Source: F23-B02 sp963627445
GTDB taxonomy: Bacteria > Bacillota > Clostridia > Oscillospirales > Oscillospiraceae
Direction: 5' to 3'
DNA length: 6,907 nucleotides
NCBI GenBank assembly: GCA_963627445.1
Contig: CAVGBM010000051.1
Location: forward strand, 1 to 6,907
Part shown: one piece after another, positions 1-6,509 of the stretch
Position numbering within the stretch: the stretch's first letter is position 1
How the letters are laid out: each line of letters begins with the position of its first letter
Notes under the pieces: model-generated
Seen by the model: the letters and a program-made list of their open reading frames with translations, nothing else
Database searches by the model: none
Told to the model about the DNA's origin: nothing
Made by a program: the position numbers and the translations under genes

Positions 1-1
1 G

Positions 2-103
2 ATTTTCGTTCAGGCAAAGATAAAGCCCGACGGTCATAATGGACATATATGGGCTGGGGATTTAACGAAGCATGAGCGGAAAGCTGCCCGTCAAAACCGA
101 TAG
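2..103 (+). CDS. Possible 3' end of an unidentified upstream gene (partial)
   Basis: This frame is open from the left edge for 33 codons and ends at TAG 101-103; the other two forward frames hit stops within the first 40 bases. The encoded tail contains KIKPDGHNGHIWAGD and ends in a basic segment, ERKAARQNR. I do not recognise a family. A 33-codon open stretch is not rare by chance, and its third-position GC looks lower than in the genes downstream, so the call is tentative. If real, its stop lies 43 bases before the plsC start, so the upstream gene could share a transcript with the block. The alternative is a non-coding leader upstream of plsC. Confidence 0.35.
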   Translation: MFVQAKIKPDGHNGHIWAGDLTKHERKAARQNR

Positions 104-111
104 GTGTTCGG

Positions 112-138
112 CTCCCGCCAACTTAAGTTAGGTCGGAG
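112..138 (+). promoter_or_regulatory. Hairpin sequestering the plsC ribosome binding site
   Basis: CTCC at 112-115 can pair with GGAG at 135-138. Inside it, CCAAC (118-122) pairs with GTT-A-GG (127-132, one bulged A) around a TTAA loop. A competing register pairs CCG 115-117 with CGG 134-136. In both registers the 3' arm takes up much of the GGAGG Shine-Dalgarno (135-139) that lies 7 bases before the ATG at 147. Such a fold could lower plsC translation unless it is opened. No known riboswitch class was recognised in the 146-base leader. The pairing is seen directly; a regulatory role is inference. Confidence 0.4.
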
Positions 139-146
139 GTAGTGAG

Positions 147-992
147 ATGCTTCTTAAATTATTTGCAGGGCTGAGCGCCGCGGCAACGGCTTTCAACATT
201 TCGTCCCCCAGGATCGAGTTTACGGGCATAAAGCTTGCGGGCTTTGCGCTTTTGCGCTTTGCCGAATTTTACTTCGGCTCACTTTTGGCATACATCATTG
301 CGGTGTACGCCGTGTCGGAGCTCACCGTGGATATGGATAAGCCGCAGGAAAAGCCGTCGAGGTTCTGGCAGTGGAACATGGATCAGCTTGCCGAGATAAT
401 CTGCGCCCTTGTGGGTGCGAGGATCACCGTCAACGGCACCGAGAAGCTGCCCGAGGGTCAGCGCTATCTCGTGGTCTGCAACCACCGCTCGATATTTGAT
501 CCCATTGCGTCCATTAAGCATTTCGGCGCAAAGGAGTATGTCTACATATCCAAGCCCGAGAACTTCAAGATACCCATCGTCGGCGCCGTTATGCACAAAT
601 GCGGCTGCCTGCCGGTGAACCGCGACAACAACCGTGAGGCGCTTGCAATGGTAAAGTCGGCAAGCAAGTTCATCCAGGATGACACCGCATCTGTCGTCAT
701 CTACCCCGAGGGCACCCGCAGCCGCGAGGACGAGCTTTTGCCCTTCCACGCAGGCTCGTTTAAGATCGCGCAGCGCACCGGCGTTCCGGTCGTCATCTCC
801 GCCATCCACGGGACTGACGAGATAGTGCGCAATGTGCCCTTAAAGAAGACGAAGATAGATCTTGATATCCTCGATGTGCTCGACGGCGATTTCGTAAAGA
901 GCCACAGCACAAAGGAAACGGCGGCGATAGCTCAGAAAATGATACAGGAGCATCTTGACCGCAAGTACGGAAAAGAAGGAGTGAATGCCTAA
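147..992 (+). CDS. plsC: 1-acyl-sn-glycerol-3-phosphate acyltransferase (PlsC family)
   Basis: The 281-residue product should transfer an acyl chain to the sn-2 position of lysophosphatidic acid, giving phosphatidic acid at the inner face of the cytoplasmic membrane. The family motifs are in order: NHRSIFD at 112-118 (catalytic His113 and Asp118), the GCLPVNR block with Arg159, YPEGTRS at 186-192 for phosphate binding, and VPVVISAI at 213-220. Residues about 32-59 are hydrophobic and probably anchor or embed the N-terminus. About 100 residues precede the catalytic domain, a little longer than minimal PlsC proteins. The ATG at 147 has GGAGG 7 bases upstream. The stop is only 2 bases before the first ABC gene, which suggests co-transcription. 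The family call is firm, but acyl-donor and lysolipid specificity cannot be read from the sequence. Confidence 0.93.
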   Translation: MLLKLFAGLSAAATAFNISSPRIEFTGIKLAGFALLRFAEFYFGSLLAYIIAVYAVSELTVDMDKPQEKPSRFWQWNMDQLAEIICALVGARITVNGTEKLPEGQRYLVVCNHRSIFDPIASIKHFGAKEYVYISKPENFKIPIVGAVMHKCGCLPVNRDNNREALAMVKSASKFIQDDTASVVIYPEGTRSREDELLPFHAGSFKIAQRTGVPVVISAIHGTDEIVRNVPLKKTKIDLDILDVLDGDFVKSHSTKETAAIAQKMIQEHLDRKYGKEGVNA

Positions 993-994
993 AA

Positions 995-2761
995 ATGATA
1001 AAGCTTCTTAGGTATATGAAGGGCAGGGAATGGCTGTTTTTCCTTGTCAGTCTTGTTTTTATAGTGTCGCAGGTTTGGCTTGACCTCAAGCTGCCCGACT
1101 ACATGTCGCAGATAACGACGCTCGTTGAGACCAAGGGCAGCGCCATGGCCGATATCTGGGCTTCCGGAGGCATGATGCTGCTTTGCTCGCTGGGAAGCCT
1201 CGTGTCGTCGGTTATCGTGTGCTACTTTGCGTCAAGCATTGCCGCAAGCTTTTCAAGAAGACTGCGCGCTGCGATGTTCGATAAGGTAGAGTCGTTTTCC
1301 ATGGAGGAGATAAACGCCTTTTCCACCGCAAGCCTCATCACCCGCTCGACAAACGATGTCGCGCAGGTGCAGATGCTCATCGTCCTTTCCATGCAGGTCG
1401 TCATCAAAGCGCCTGCTATGGCCGTTTGGGCGATAACTAAGATCGCGGGCAAGGCGTGGCAGTGGTCGCTTGCAACGGGCATAGCCGTTGTGCTGCTCAT
1501 TTGCTTCCTTGCCATCGCCATGGCGCTGACCTTCCCGAAGTTCCGCAAGGTGCAGTGGCTGCAGGATGCACTCAACCATGCCGCAAGAGAAAACCTGAGC
1601 GGTATCCGCGTCGTGCGCGCGTACAATGCTGAGGAGTATCAGGAAGAGAAGTTTGAAAAGGCCAACACCGATCTTCTTAAAAATCAGCTGTATGCAAACC
1701 GCACCATGACGCTTTTAAGCCCGTTCATGAATATTACCATGAACTGCCTTAACATGTCCATCTACTGGATAGGCGCTGTGCTCATTAACGCCGTCGTCAT
1801 CAAAGACGCGGCATCGATAGCCACGAGAGTCGATATATTTGCCGACATGATCGTGTTTATGTCCTACGCCATGCAGGTCATCATGTCATTTATCATGATC
1901 GTCATGGTGTTCATCGTTGCGCCCAGAGCGCTCGTCGCCGCAAAGCGTATAAACGAGGTGCTCGACACCGAACCGAAGATAGTCGACGCAGCAAATGCAC
2001 AGCCTGAGGAGACAAGCGTCGGCGAGGTGGAGTTTAGAAATGTGAGCTTTACCTACCCCGGCGGAAGCGGCAAGGTGCTGACTGATATCAATTTCACCGC
2101 CCACCGCGGCGAGACCGTGGCGTTCATAGGCTCCACGGGCTCGGGCAAAACGACGCTCGTTAACCTCATCCCGAGGTTTTACGATGTCACCGAGGGCGCT
2201 GTTCTGGTCGACGGCGTGGATGTGCGCGATTACGAGCTTGAAAAGCTCTACAAAAAGCTCAGCTATGTGTCCCAGCGTGCCGTGATGTTCTCCGGCGATA
2301 TCGAGGACAACGTCGCCTTCGGTGCAAATGCCGACAAGGCGAAGCTTAGTGATGCGCTTCATATCTCTCAGTCCGAGGAGTTTGTAGGAAGCCTTGAGGA
2401 CGGCGTAAAGTCGCATGTCGCCCAGGGCGGCACCAACTTCTCCGGCGGTCAGAAGCAGCGCCTGTCGATCGCAAGAGCGCTGTGCCGCGATGCCGAGATA
2501 CTCATTTTTGACGACACCTTCTCGGCTCTTGACTTCAAGACCGACCGTGAGCTGCGTGATGCGCTCCGTGATAAGACCGCGAACGCAACGAAGCTCATCG
2601 TTGCCCAGCGCATCGGCACCATTATGAGCGCCGATAAGATAATCGTCCTTGACGAGGGCAGGCAGGTCGGTACCGGCACGCATAAGGAGCTTATGAAAAA
2701 CTGCGAGGTCTATCGTCAGATAGCCCTGTCGCAGCTGTCAGAGGAGGAGCTTGCCATATGA
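995..2761 (+). CDS. ABC half-exporter, subunit with degenerate ATP site (TM287/BmrC-like)
   Basis: This 588-residue fusion has a six-helix exporter membrane domain (about 1-315, hydrophobic segments near 13-30, 58-78, 134-150, 157-178, 250-268 and 285-308) and a C-terminal nucleotide-binding domain (about 343-580). The ATP-binding motifs are Walker A GSTGSGKT from 379, Q-loop Gln427, signature FSGGQ 482-486, Walker B ILIFDD 502-507 and D-loop SALD 510-513. Two catalytic positions are changed: the Walker B glutamate is Asp507, and the switch histidine is Gln538 in IVAQR. This is the pattern of the degenerate site in heterodimeric exporters such as TM287/288, BmrCD and LmrCD, so it should work with the next gene's product. 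The ATG at 995 has AGGAG 13 bases upstream, a long spacing, so coupling to plsC is likely. The alternative ATG at 1016 has no better site. The substrate is unknown. Confidence 0.93.
   Translation: MIKLLRYMKGREWLFFLVSLVFIVSQVWLDLKLPDYMSQITTLVETKGSAMADIWASGGMMLLCSLGSLVSSVIVCYFASSIAASFSRRLRAAMFDKVESFSMEEINAFSTASLITRSTNDVAQVQMLIVLSMQVVIKAPAMAVWAITKIAGKAWQWSLATGIAVVLLICFLAIAMALTFPKFRKVQWLQDALNHAARENLSGIRVVRAYNAEEYQEEKFEKANTDLLKNQLYANRTMTLLSPFMNITMNCLNMSIYWIGAVLINAVVIKDAASIATRVDIFADMIVFMSYAMQVIMSFIMIVMVFIVAPRALVAAKRINEVLDTEPKIVDAANAQPEETSVGEVEFRNVSFTYPGGSGKVLTDINFTAHRGETVAFIGSTGSGKTTLVNLIPRFYDVTEGAVLVDGVDVRDYELEKLYKKLSYVSQRAVMFSGDIEDNVAFGANADKAKLSDALHISQSEEFVGSLEDGVKSHVAQGGTNFSGGQKQRLSIARALCRDAEILIFDDTFSALDFKTDRELRDALRDKTANATKLIVAQRIGTIMSADKIIVLDEGRQVGTGTHKELMKNCEVYRQIALSQLSEEELAI
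2741..2749 (+). promoter_or_regulatory. Strong Shine-Dalgarno for the second ABC gene, inside the first
   Basis: GAGGAGGAG lies within the last codons of the first ABC gene, 8 bases before the ATG at 2758, which itself overlaps the upstream TGA in an ATGA junction. This supports 2758 as the start over the in-frame ATGs at 2767 and 2773. The weaker AAAGGA at 2761-2766 would serve 2773. The arrangement favours coupled, near-equal synthesis of the two partner subunits. Confidence 0.7.
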
Positions 2762-4542
2762 AAGGAATGAAAATGGGCAGACCCCTCGACGATAAGCCGA
2801 AAAACTTCAGGTCATCCATGCGGTCACTGCTGCACTACCTCAAGCCGTGGCATGCTGCGATAATCATATCGCTCATACTCTCGCTCGGCAGCACGGCGCT
2901 GACGCTCATAGCGCCGGACAAGATGGCAGACCTCACAAACTCCATCGCCGCCGGACTTACCACCGGCATAGACATGGAGGGCATAAAGCAGGCGATAATC
3001 GCTATCCTCATTATTTATATAGGTGGCGGTCTATTGTCCTGCATCGCAAGCTACACCATGATAACCGTCATGCAGAAGCTTGCATGGAGCCTGCGTGACA
3101 GCATCTCCAAAAAGATAAACCGCATGCCGCTCAAGTACTTTGACAGGGTCAGCATCGGCGATGTTTTAAGCCGCATCACAAACGATGTCGATACCCTGAG
3201 CTCAACGCTCAACTCCAGCATCACGACCCTTGTTCAGGGGCTTGTGCAGTTTGTCGGCGTAACTATAATCATGTTCGCAACGAACGCTGTTATGTCGCTT
3301 GCCGCCATCGGCTCGTCGCTTATCGGCTTCATCTTCATGTTCACGGTCATAAAGAAGTCGAGGAAATATTTCCGCCAGCAGCAGAAAAACCTCGGCGATA
3401 TGAACGGCCATGTCGAGGAAATGTACTCGGGCCACGATATCGTGCGTGTCTACGGTGCGACGGCGCAGGCCAAGGCGGAGTTTAAGCGCATAAACGGCAA
3501 TCTCTATGAAAGTGCGTGGAAGTCCCAGTTCTTCGGCGGACTTATGACGCCGTTCATGGGCTTCATCGGCAACTTCGGCTATGTCGCCGTGTGCGTTGTG
3601 GGTGCTGCCCTCACCATGAGCGGGGTGATCTCCTTCGGTGTTATAGTGTCCTTTATCGCATATGTGCGCCTGTTTACCAATCCGCTTTCGCAGATAGCGC
3701 AGGCTGCCACCCAGCTCATGTCTGCCGGTGCCGCCGGTGAGCGCGTGTTCGGCTTCCTCGTGGAAGAGGAGCTTTCCGATGACAGCTCTTGCACAGCCTA
3801 CCCCGAAAAGGTCACGGGCGAGGTCACCTTCGACCATGTCCGCTTCGGCTATGACGAGGATAAGCCCGTCATAAACGACTTCTCGGCAAAGGTCCTGCCC
3901 GGGCAGAAGATAGCGATAGTCGGCCATACGGGCGCCGGCAAGACCACGATGGTGAACCTGCTCATGCGCTTTTACGAGCTGTGGAGCGGCGAGATCCGCA
4001 TAGACGGCGTGCCGATATCCGAAATGAAGCGCAGCGATGTGCATGCCCTGTTCGGCATGGTTTTGCAGGATACATGGCTGTTTGAGGGCACATACCGGGA
4101 GAATATCGTCTATGGCAAGGAAAATGTCGCTGATGAGCAGGTGCGCGCTGCCTGCAAGGCGGTCGGCATGGATCACTTTATCATGACCCTGCCCGACGGC
4201 TACGACACCGTGCTCAGCGACCGCAGCAGCCTGTCTGCCGGTCAGCGCCAGCTTCTCACCATCGCAAGAGCCATGGTCGAAAACGCACCCATGATAATTC
4301 TCGACGAGGCAACAAGCTCCGTCGACACCCGCACGGAAGCGCTCGTCCAGCAGGCGATGTACAAGCTCACCGAGGGCAGAACATCGTTCGTCATTGCCCA
4401 CAGGCTTTCGACTATACGTGACGCAGACCTCATCCTCGTCATGGAAAAGGGCGATGTCGTCGAAAGCGGCACGCATGAGCAGCTTCTGAAGAAGGACGGC
4501 CTGTACAAGGAGCTGTATTACAGCCAGTTTGAGGCAAAGTGA
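2758..4542 (+). CDS. ABC half-exporter, subunit with canonical ATP site (TM288/BmrD-like)
   Basis: This 594-residue partner begins with a soluble basic stretch (about 1-25) followed by a six-helix membrane domain (about 30-325) and an ATP-binding domain (about 354-590). Its ATP-site residues are canonical: Walker A GHTGAGKTT 389-397, Gln437, Walker B IILDE with catalytic Glu517, D-loop SSVD 520-523 and switch His548. Its signature is LSAGQ (492-496) instead of LSGGQ. In heterodimeric exporters the degenerate site is built from the Walker motifs of one chain and the altered signature of the other, so this change matches the losses in the upstream chain. Overall it resembles TM288-type subunits. 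The 4-base ATGA overlap with the upstream gene fits stoichiometric assembly. Likely cargo includes drugs, lipids or peptides, but none can be assigned. Confidence 0.94.
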   Translation: MKGMKMGRPLDDKPKNFRSSMRSLLHYLKPWHAAIIISLILSLGSTALTLIAPDKMADLTNSIAAGLTTGIDMEGIKQAIIAILIIYIGGGLLSCIASYTMITVMQKLAWSLRDSISKKINRMPLKYFDRVSIGDVLSRITNDVDTLSSTLNSSITTLVQGLVQFVGVTIIMFATNAVMSLAAIGSSLIGFIFMFTVIKKSRKYFRQQQKNLGDMNGHVEEMYSGHDIVRVYGATAQAKAEFKRINGNLYESAWKSQFFGGLMTPFMGFIGNFGYVAVCVVGAALTMSGVISFGVIVSFIAYVRLFTNPLSQIAQAATQLMSAGAAGERVFGFLVEEELSDDSSCTAYPEKVTGEVTFDHVRFGYDEDKPVINDFSAKVLPGQKIAIVGHTGAGKTTMVNLLMRFYELWSGEIRIDGVPISEMKRSDVHALFGMVLQDTWLFEGTYRENIVYGKENVADEQVRAACKAVGMDHFIMTLPDGYDTVLSDRSSLSAGQRQLLTIARAMVENAPMIILDEATSSVDTRTEALVQQAMYKLTEGRTSFVIAHRLSTIRDADLILVMEKGDVVESGTHEQLLKKDGLYKELYYSQFEAK

Positions 4543-4548
4543 GGGAAT

Positions 4549-5283
4549 ATGAAAAAGGTTGCACTTATAACGGGCTCGTCCCGTGGCATCGGCAGGGCAG
4601 AGGCGATAGCGCTCGCCCGTGACGGTTATGCTGTCTGCGTAAACTGCGTTGAGCGGGAGGATAAGGCGCAGGAGCTTGCAGCACGGCTTCGCAGCGAGGG
4701 CTTTGAAGCCATGTGGTACAAGGCCGATGTCGCAGATGCTGCCGCCGTAAAGCAAATGGTTGCCGAGGTGGAAAAGACCCTCGGTGCCGTGACGCTTTTA
4801 GTTAACAACGCAGGCATAGCAAAGCAGTGCCTGTTTCAGGACATGACCGAGGATTATTGGAAGCGCATTTTCGATGTTAACCTCAACGGTGCGTTCAACA
4901 CCATCCAGGCCGTGCTGCCGCACATGCTGCACGAGCACTCGGGCTGCATCATAAACACCTCGTCTATCTGGGGTCAGCACGGTGCGTCCTGCGAGGTCGC
5001 CTATTCGGCAACCAAGCACGCCATCATCGGGCTTACCCGCTCGCTCGCGCAAGAGCTTGCACCGACCAATATCCGTGTAAACTGCGTCGCCCCCGGCGTT
5101 ATCAACACCGACATGGTGCAGGTTCTCGGCACGGAGACACTCGCTGCCCTCGCCGAGGACACCCCCGTCGGCAGACTCGGCAGACCCGAGGACATTGCGG
5201 CAGTCGTGAGCTTTCTAGCCTCCGACGCTGCGTCCTTCATCACCGGCCAGGTCATAACCTCCGACGGCGGCTTTATAAAGTAA
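4549..5283 (+). CDS. SDR-family NAD(P)-dependent oxidoreductase; FabG-like or YmfI-type EF-P 5-aminopentanone reductase
   Basis: This 244-residue classical short-chain dehydrogenase has the dinucleotide motif TGSSRGIG (8-15), NNAG (86-89) and a catalytic set Asn111, Ser139, Tyr152 and Lys156 (YSATK). Arg12 in the glycine loop is compatible with NADPH. Length and fold match 3-oxoacyl-ACP reductase FabG. However, the segment after the catalytic serine, SSIWGQHGASCEV, resembles Firmicute YmfI, which reduces 5-aminopentanone on elongation factor P. From memory, that sequence is typical of proteins annotated as EF-P 5-aminopentanone reductase in Clostridia. The ATG at 4549 follows the ABC stop by 6 bases; GAGGG overlaps that stop and sits close to the ATG, implying coupled translation. 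No efp or fatty-acid gene is in view to settle the choice. The SDR assignment is firm; the substrate is not. Confidence 0.9.
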   Translation: MKKVALITGSSRGIGRAEAIALARDGYAVCVNCVEREDKAQELAARLRSEGFEAMWYKADVADAAAVKQMVAEVEKTLGAVTLLVNNAGIAKQCLFQDMTEDYWKRIFDVNLNGAFNTIQAVLPHMLHEHSGCIINTSSIWGQHGASCEVAYSATKHAIIGLTRSLAQELAPTNIRVNCVAPGVINTDMVQVLGTETLAALAEDTPVGRLGRPEDIAAVVSFLASDAASFITGQVITSDGGFIK

Positions 5284-5284
5284 A

Positions 5285-5797
5285 ATGCTAATATACGCAC
5301 TGACATTGGTAAAGGCCGCCGACCGTCCGAAGCTCGAGCGGCTGTATCTTGAGTACCGCAGCGTGATGTTCTGCGCCGCAAACGAGATACTGCACAATGA
5401 GCACGAGGCCGAGGACGCAGTCCAGCAGGCGTTCGTGAAGATAGCCGAAAACCTCGACAATGTGCCGGACGAGCTATCGAACAAAACAAAAGCCTTTGTC
5501 GTCACCATAGTGGAAAACACCGCCATCGACCGATACCGAAAGCTCAAGCGCCACGGCGGATGCGAGCTTTGCGAGGAGGCTTACGGCATCGAGGCCGACA
5601 GCGACGATGAGCTGGTAAACTGCATATTAAAACTGCCTGCACGCTACAGGCAGTTCATACTATTAAGATACTACCACGGCTACTCGACCCGAGAGATAGC
5701 AAGGCTGCTCAGCATGTCGAGCGCCGCTGCGAGCAAGACCGCTCAGCGGGCAAAGCAAAGACTTGAACAATTGTGCAGGGAGGCGGGGCTTTTATGA
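5285..5797 (+). CDS. ECF-type RNA polymerase sigma factor (sigma-70 family)
   Basis: The 170-residue protein has the two-domain ECF layout. Region 2 spans about 17-86 and includes EDAVQQAF (43-50), the part expected to contact core polymerase, and NTAIDRYRK near the -10 recognition end. Region 4 spans about 108-165, with LPARYRQFILLRYYHGYS leading into a helix-turn-helix at about 134-160 (STREIARLLSMSS). There is no sigma region 1.1 or 3. The ATG at 5285 follows the SDR stop by one base. An in-frame TAA at 5276 rules out a longer start. No good Shine-Dalgarno is present (GGCGG at 5266-5270 is 14 bases away), so translation probably depends on reinitiation and may be weak. The next gene overlaps by 4 bases and looks like its anti-sigma factor. 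Target promoters cannot be predicted from this window. Confidence 0.9.
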   Translation: MLIYALTLVKAADRPKLERLYLEYRSVMFCAANEILHNEHEAEDAVQQAFVKIAENLDNVPDELSNKTKAFVVTIVENTAIDRYRKLKRHGGCELCEEAYGIEADSDDELVNCILKLPARYRQFILLRYYHGYSTREIARLLSMSSAAASKTAQRAKQRLEQLCREAGLL

Positions 5798-6438
5798 TAA
5801 GCGATAACGATCTCAAAATTGCCGCAGAAAAAGCAAGCGCCGCCATTCTGGAAGCACTGCCCGAAGTTGAGCACGAGTTTTCAGCAGAGCATGAGCGCAA
5901 AATTACCGCCATCGGCCGAAAAGCGAGGCTCAAAAAGGTGCTGTCCACCGCCGCCGTTATCCTGCTCATCATCATTGCAGGCGGTGTCGGCGTTTTGACC
6001 TTCAGCCCCGAGGCAAGAGCAGGACTTGAATCGACCTGGAACAGGCTCATCGGCAATGACGGCTGGCCGAGCTATATAAATGGCGAAACAAACACTTCTG
6101 CACTCATCTACCGCCCGACTTGGCTGCCGGATGGGTTTGAAAAGCTGAACGAGAACGCCGACTTCGGCATCATCGAATACCGCAATGGTTTGGCCGCCAT
6201 AACCTACGGCTGCACAAGCTCATCCGAGGACTTCCTGTCCGCCGTTGAATGTACATCCCAAGAGGTCACCGTCGGAGGCACGACCGCAACGGTCTATGTG
6301 CCGGTCGAAAATGAGCTTAACTACACCAAAAAGACACTCGCATTTATAAAAGGCGGCTGCCTGATAACCATAACCGCCGATTTGAGTGAGCCGGAGCTCA
6401 TAAAAATTGCGGAAAGCGTAAAATTATCTGAAAATTAG
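5794..6438 (+). CDS. Transmembrane anti-sigma factor with DUF4367-like extracytoplasmic domain
   Basis: The start is taken as ATG 5794, giving 214 residues, because it overlaps the sigma stop as ATGA and has GGGAGG 10 bases upstream; a GTG at 5773 is in frame but would lie upstream of that site. Residues 1-48 are cytoplasmic and charged, with EHEFSAEHERKI (26-37) resembling the N-terminus of DUF4367 anti-sigma proteins in Clostridia. One membrane helix covers about 49-70. The rest lies outside the membrane: YRPTWLPDGF (106-115) and a C-terminal ELIKIAESVK (201-210) are typical of DUF4367. It should hold the sigma factor at the membrane until an envelope signal frees it. The cytoplasmic part has no cysteine, so the zinc HxxxCxxC anti-sigma motif is absent. 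Function is inferred from pairing and topology; the signal is unknown. Confidence 0.85.
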   Translation: MISDNDLKIAAEKASAAILEALPEVEHEFSAEHERKITAIGRKARLKKVLSTAAVILLIIIAGGVGVLTFSPEARAGLESTWNRLIGNDGWPSYINGETNTSALIYRPTWLPDGFEKLNENADFGIIEYRNGLAAITYGCTSSSEDFLSAVECTSQEVTVGGTTATVYVPVENELNYTKKTLAFIKGGCLITITADLSEPELIKIAESVKLSEN

Positions 6439-6443
6439 TGTCC

Positions 6444-6507
6444 AAAAAGCGCTCCCTGTTTCGTTATAGAGGTTACAGAGCAACTAAAACGAAACAAGGA
6501 GCTTTTT
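6444..6507 (+). terminator. Long imperfect hairpin with A and T tracts, terminator or attenuator, overlapping the vanZ ribosome binding site
   Basis: AAAAAGC (6444-6450) pairs with GCTTTTT (6501-6507), TCC (6453-6455) with GGA (6498-6500), and TGTTTCGTT (6457-6465) with AACGAAACA (6488-6496). This gives about 19 pairs with a GC bulge at 6451-6452, one C-A mismatch and a 22-base loop. The A tract before and T tract after fit an intrinsic terminator that could act in either direction, closing the sigma/anti-sigma unit. The 3' arm also contains AAGGAG (6496-6501), the only good Shine-Dalgarno for the ATG at 6510. The structure could therefore stop transcription just before vanZ or block its translation. 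Structure is seen; function is inferred. Confidence 0.65.
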
Positions 6508-6509
6508 AT

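Noticed and set aside
35..51. CATAAT and TATATG as -10 promoter elements for plsC
   Set aside because: No matching -35 element occurs 16-18 bases upstream of either.
11..60. Riboswitch-like fragments before plsC (GATAAAGCCCGACGG resembling part of ykkC RNA; ACATATATGG resembling part of a purine aptamer)
   Set aside because: Only short matches are present; the remaining conserved segments of either class are missing, and the stretch may be coding.
1886..2683. 265-codon open frame on the - strand opposite the first ABC gene
   Set aside because: It overlaps the ATPase domain coding region, with no family-like motifs and no plausible operon partners on that strand.
3202..4755. 517-codon open frame on the - strand opposite the second ABC gene and the SDR start
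   Set aside because: It lies opposite firmly identified genes, its translation shows no recognisable domain, and it straddles two genes. Long antisense frames are expected in GC-biased coding DNA.
5773..5793. GTG start adding seven residues to the anti-sigma factor
   Set aside because: The GGGAGG ribosome site at 5778-5783 lies inside the extension and correctly positions ATG 5794, which also forms an ATGA overlap.
6407..6435. TTGCGG / GAAAAT as a vanZ promoter
   Set aside because: Only 3 of 6 and 4 of 6 consensus bases match, inside the anti-sigma coding region; too weak to call.
6438..6509. GTG-started N-terminal extension of vanZ
   Set aside because: No ribosome site precedes 6438, the added residues are translated hairpin sequence, and ATG 6510 has AAGGAG at ideal spacing.
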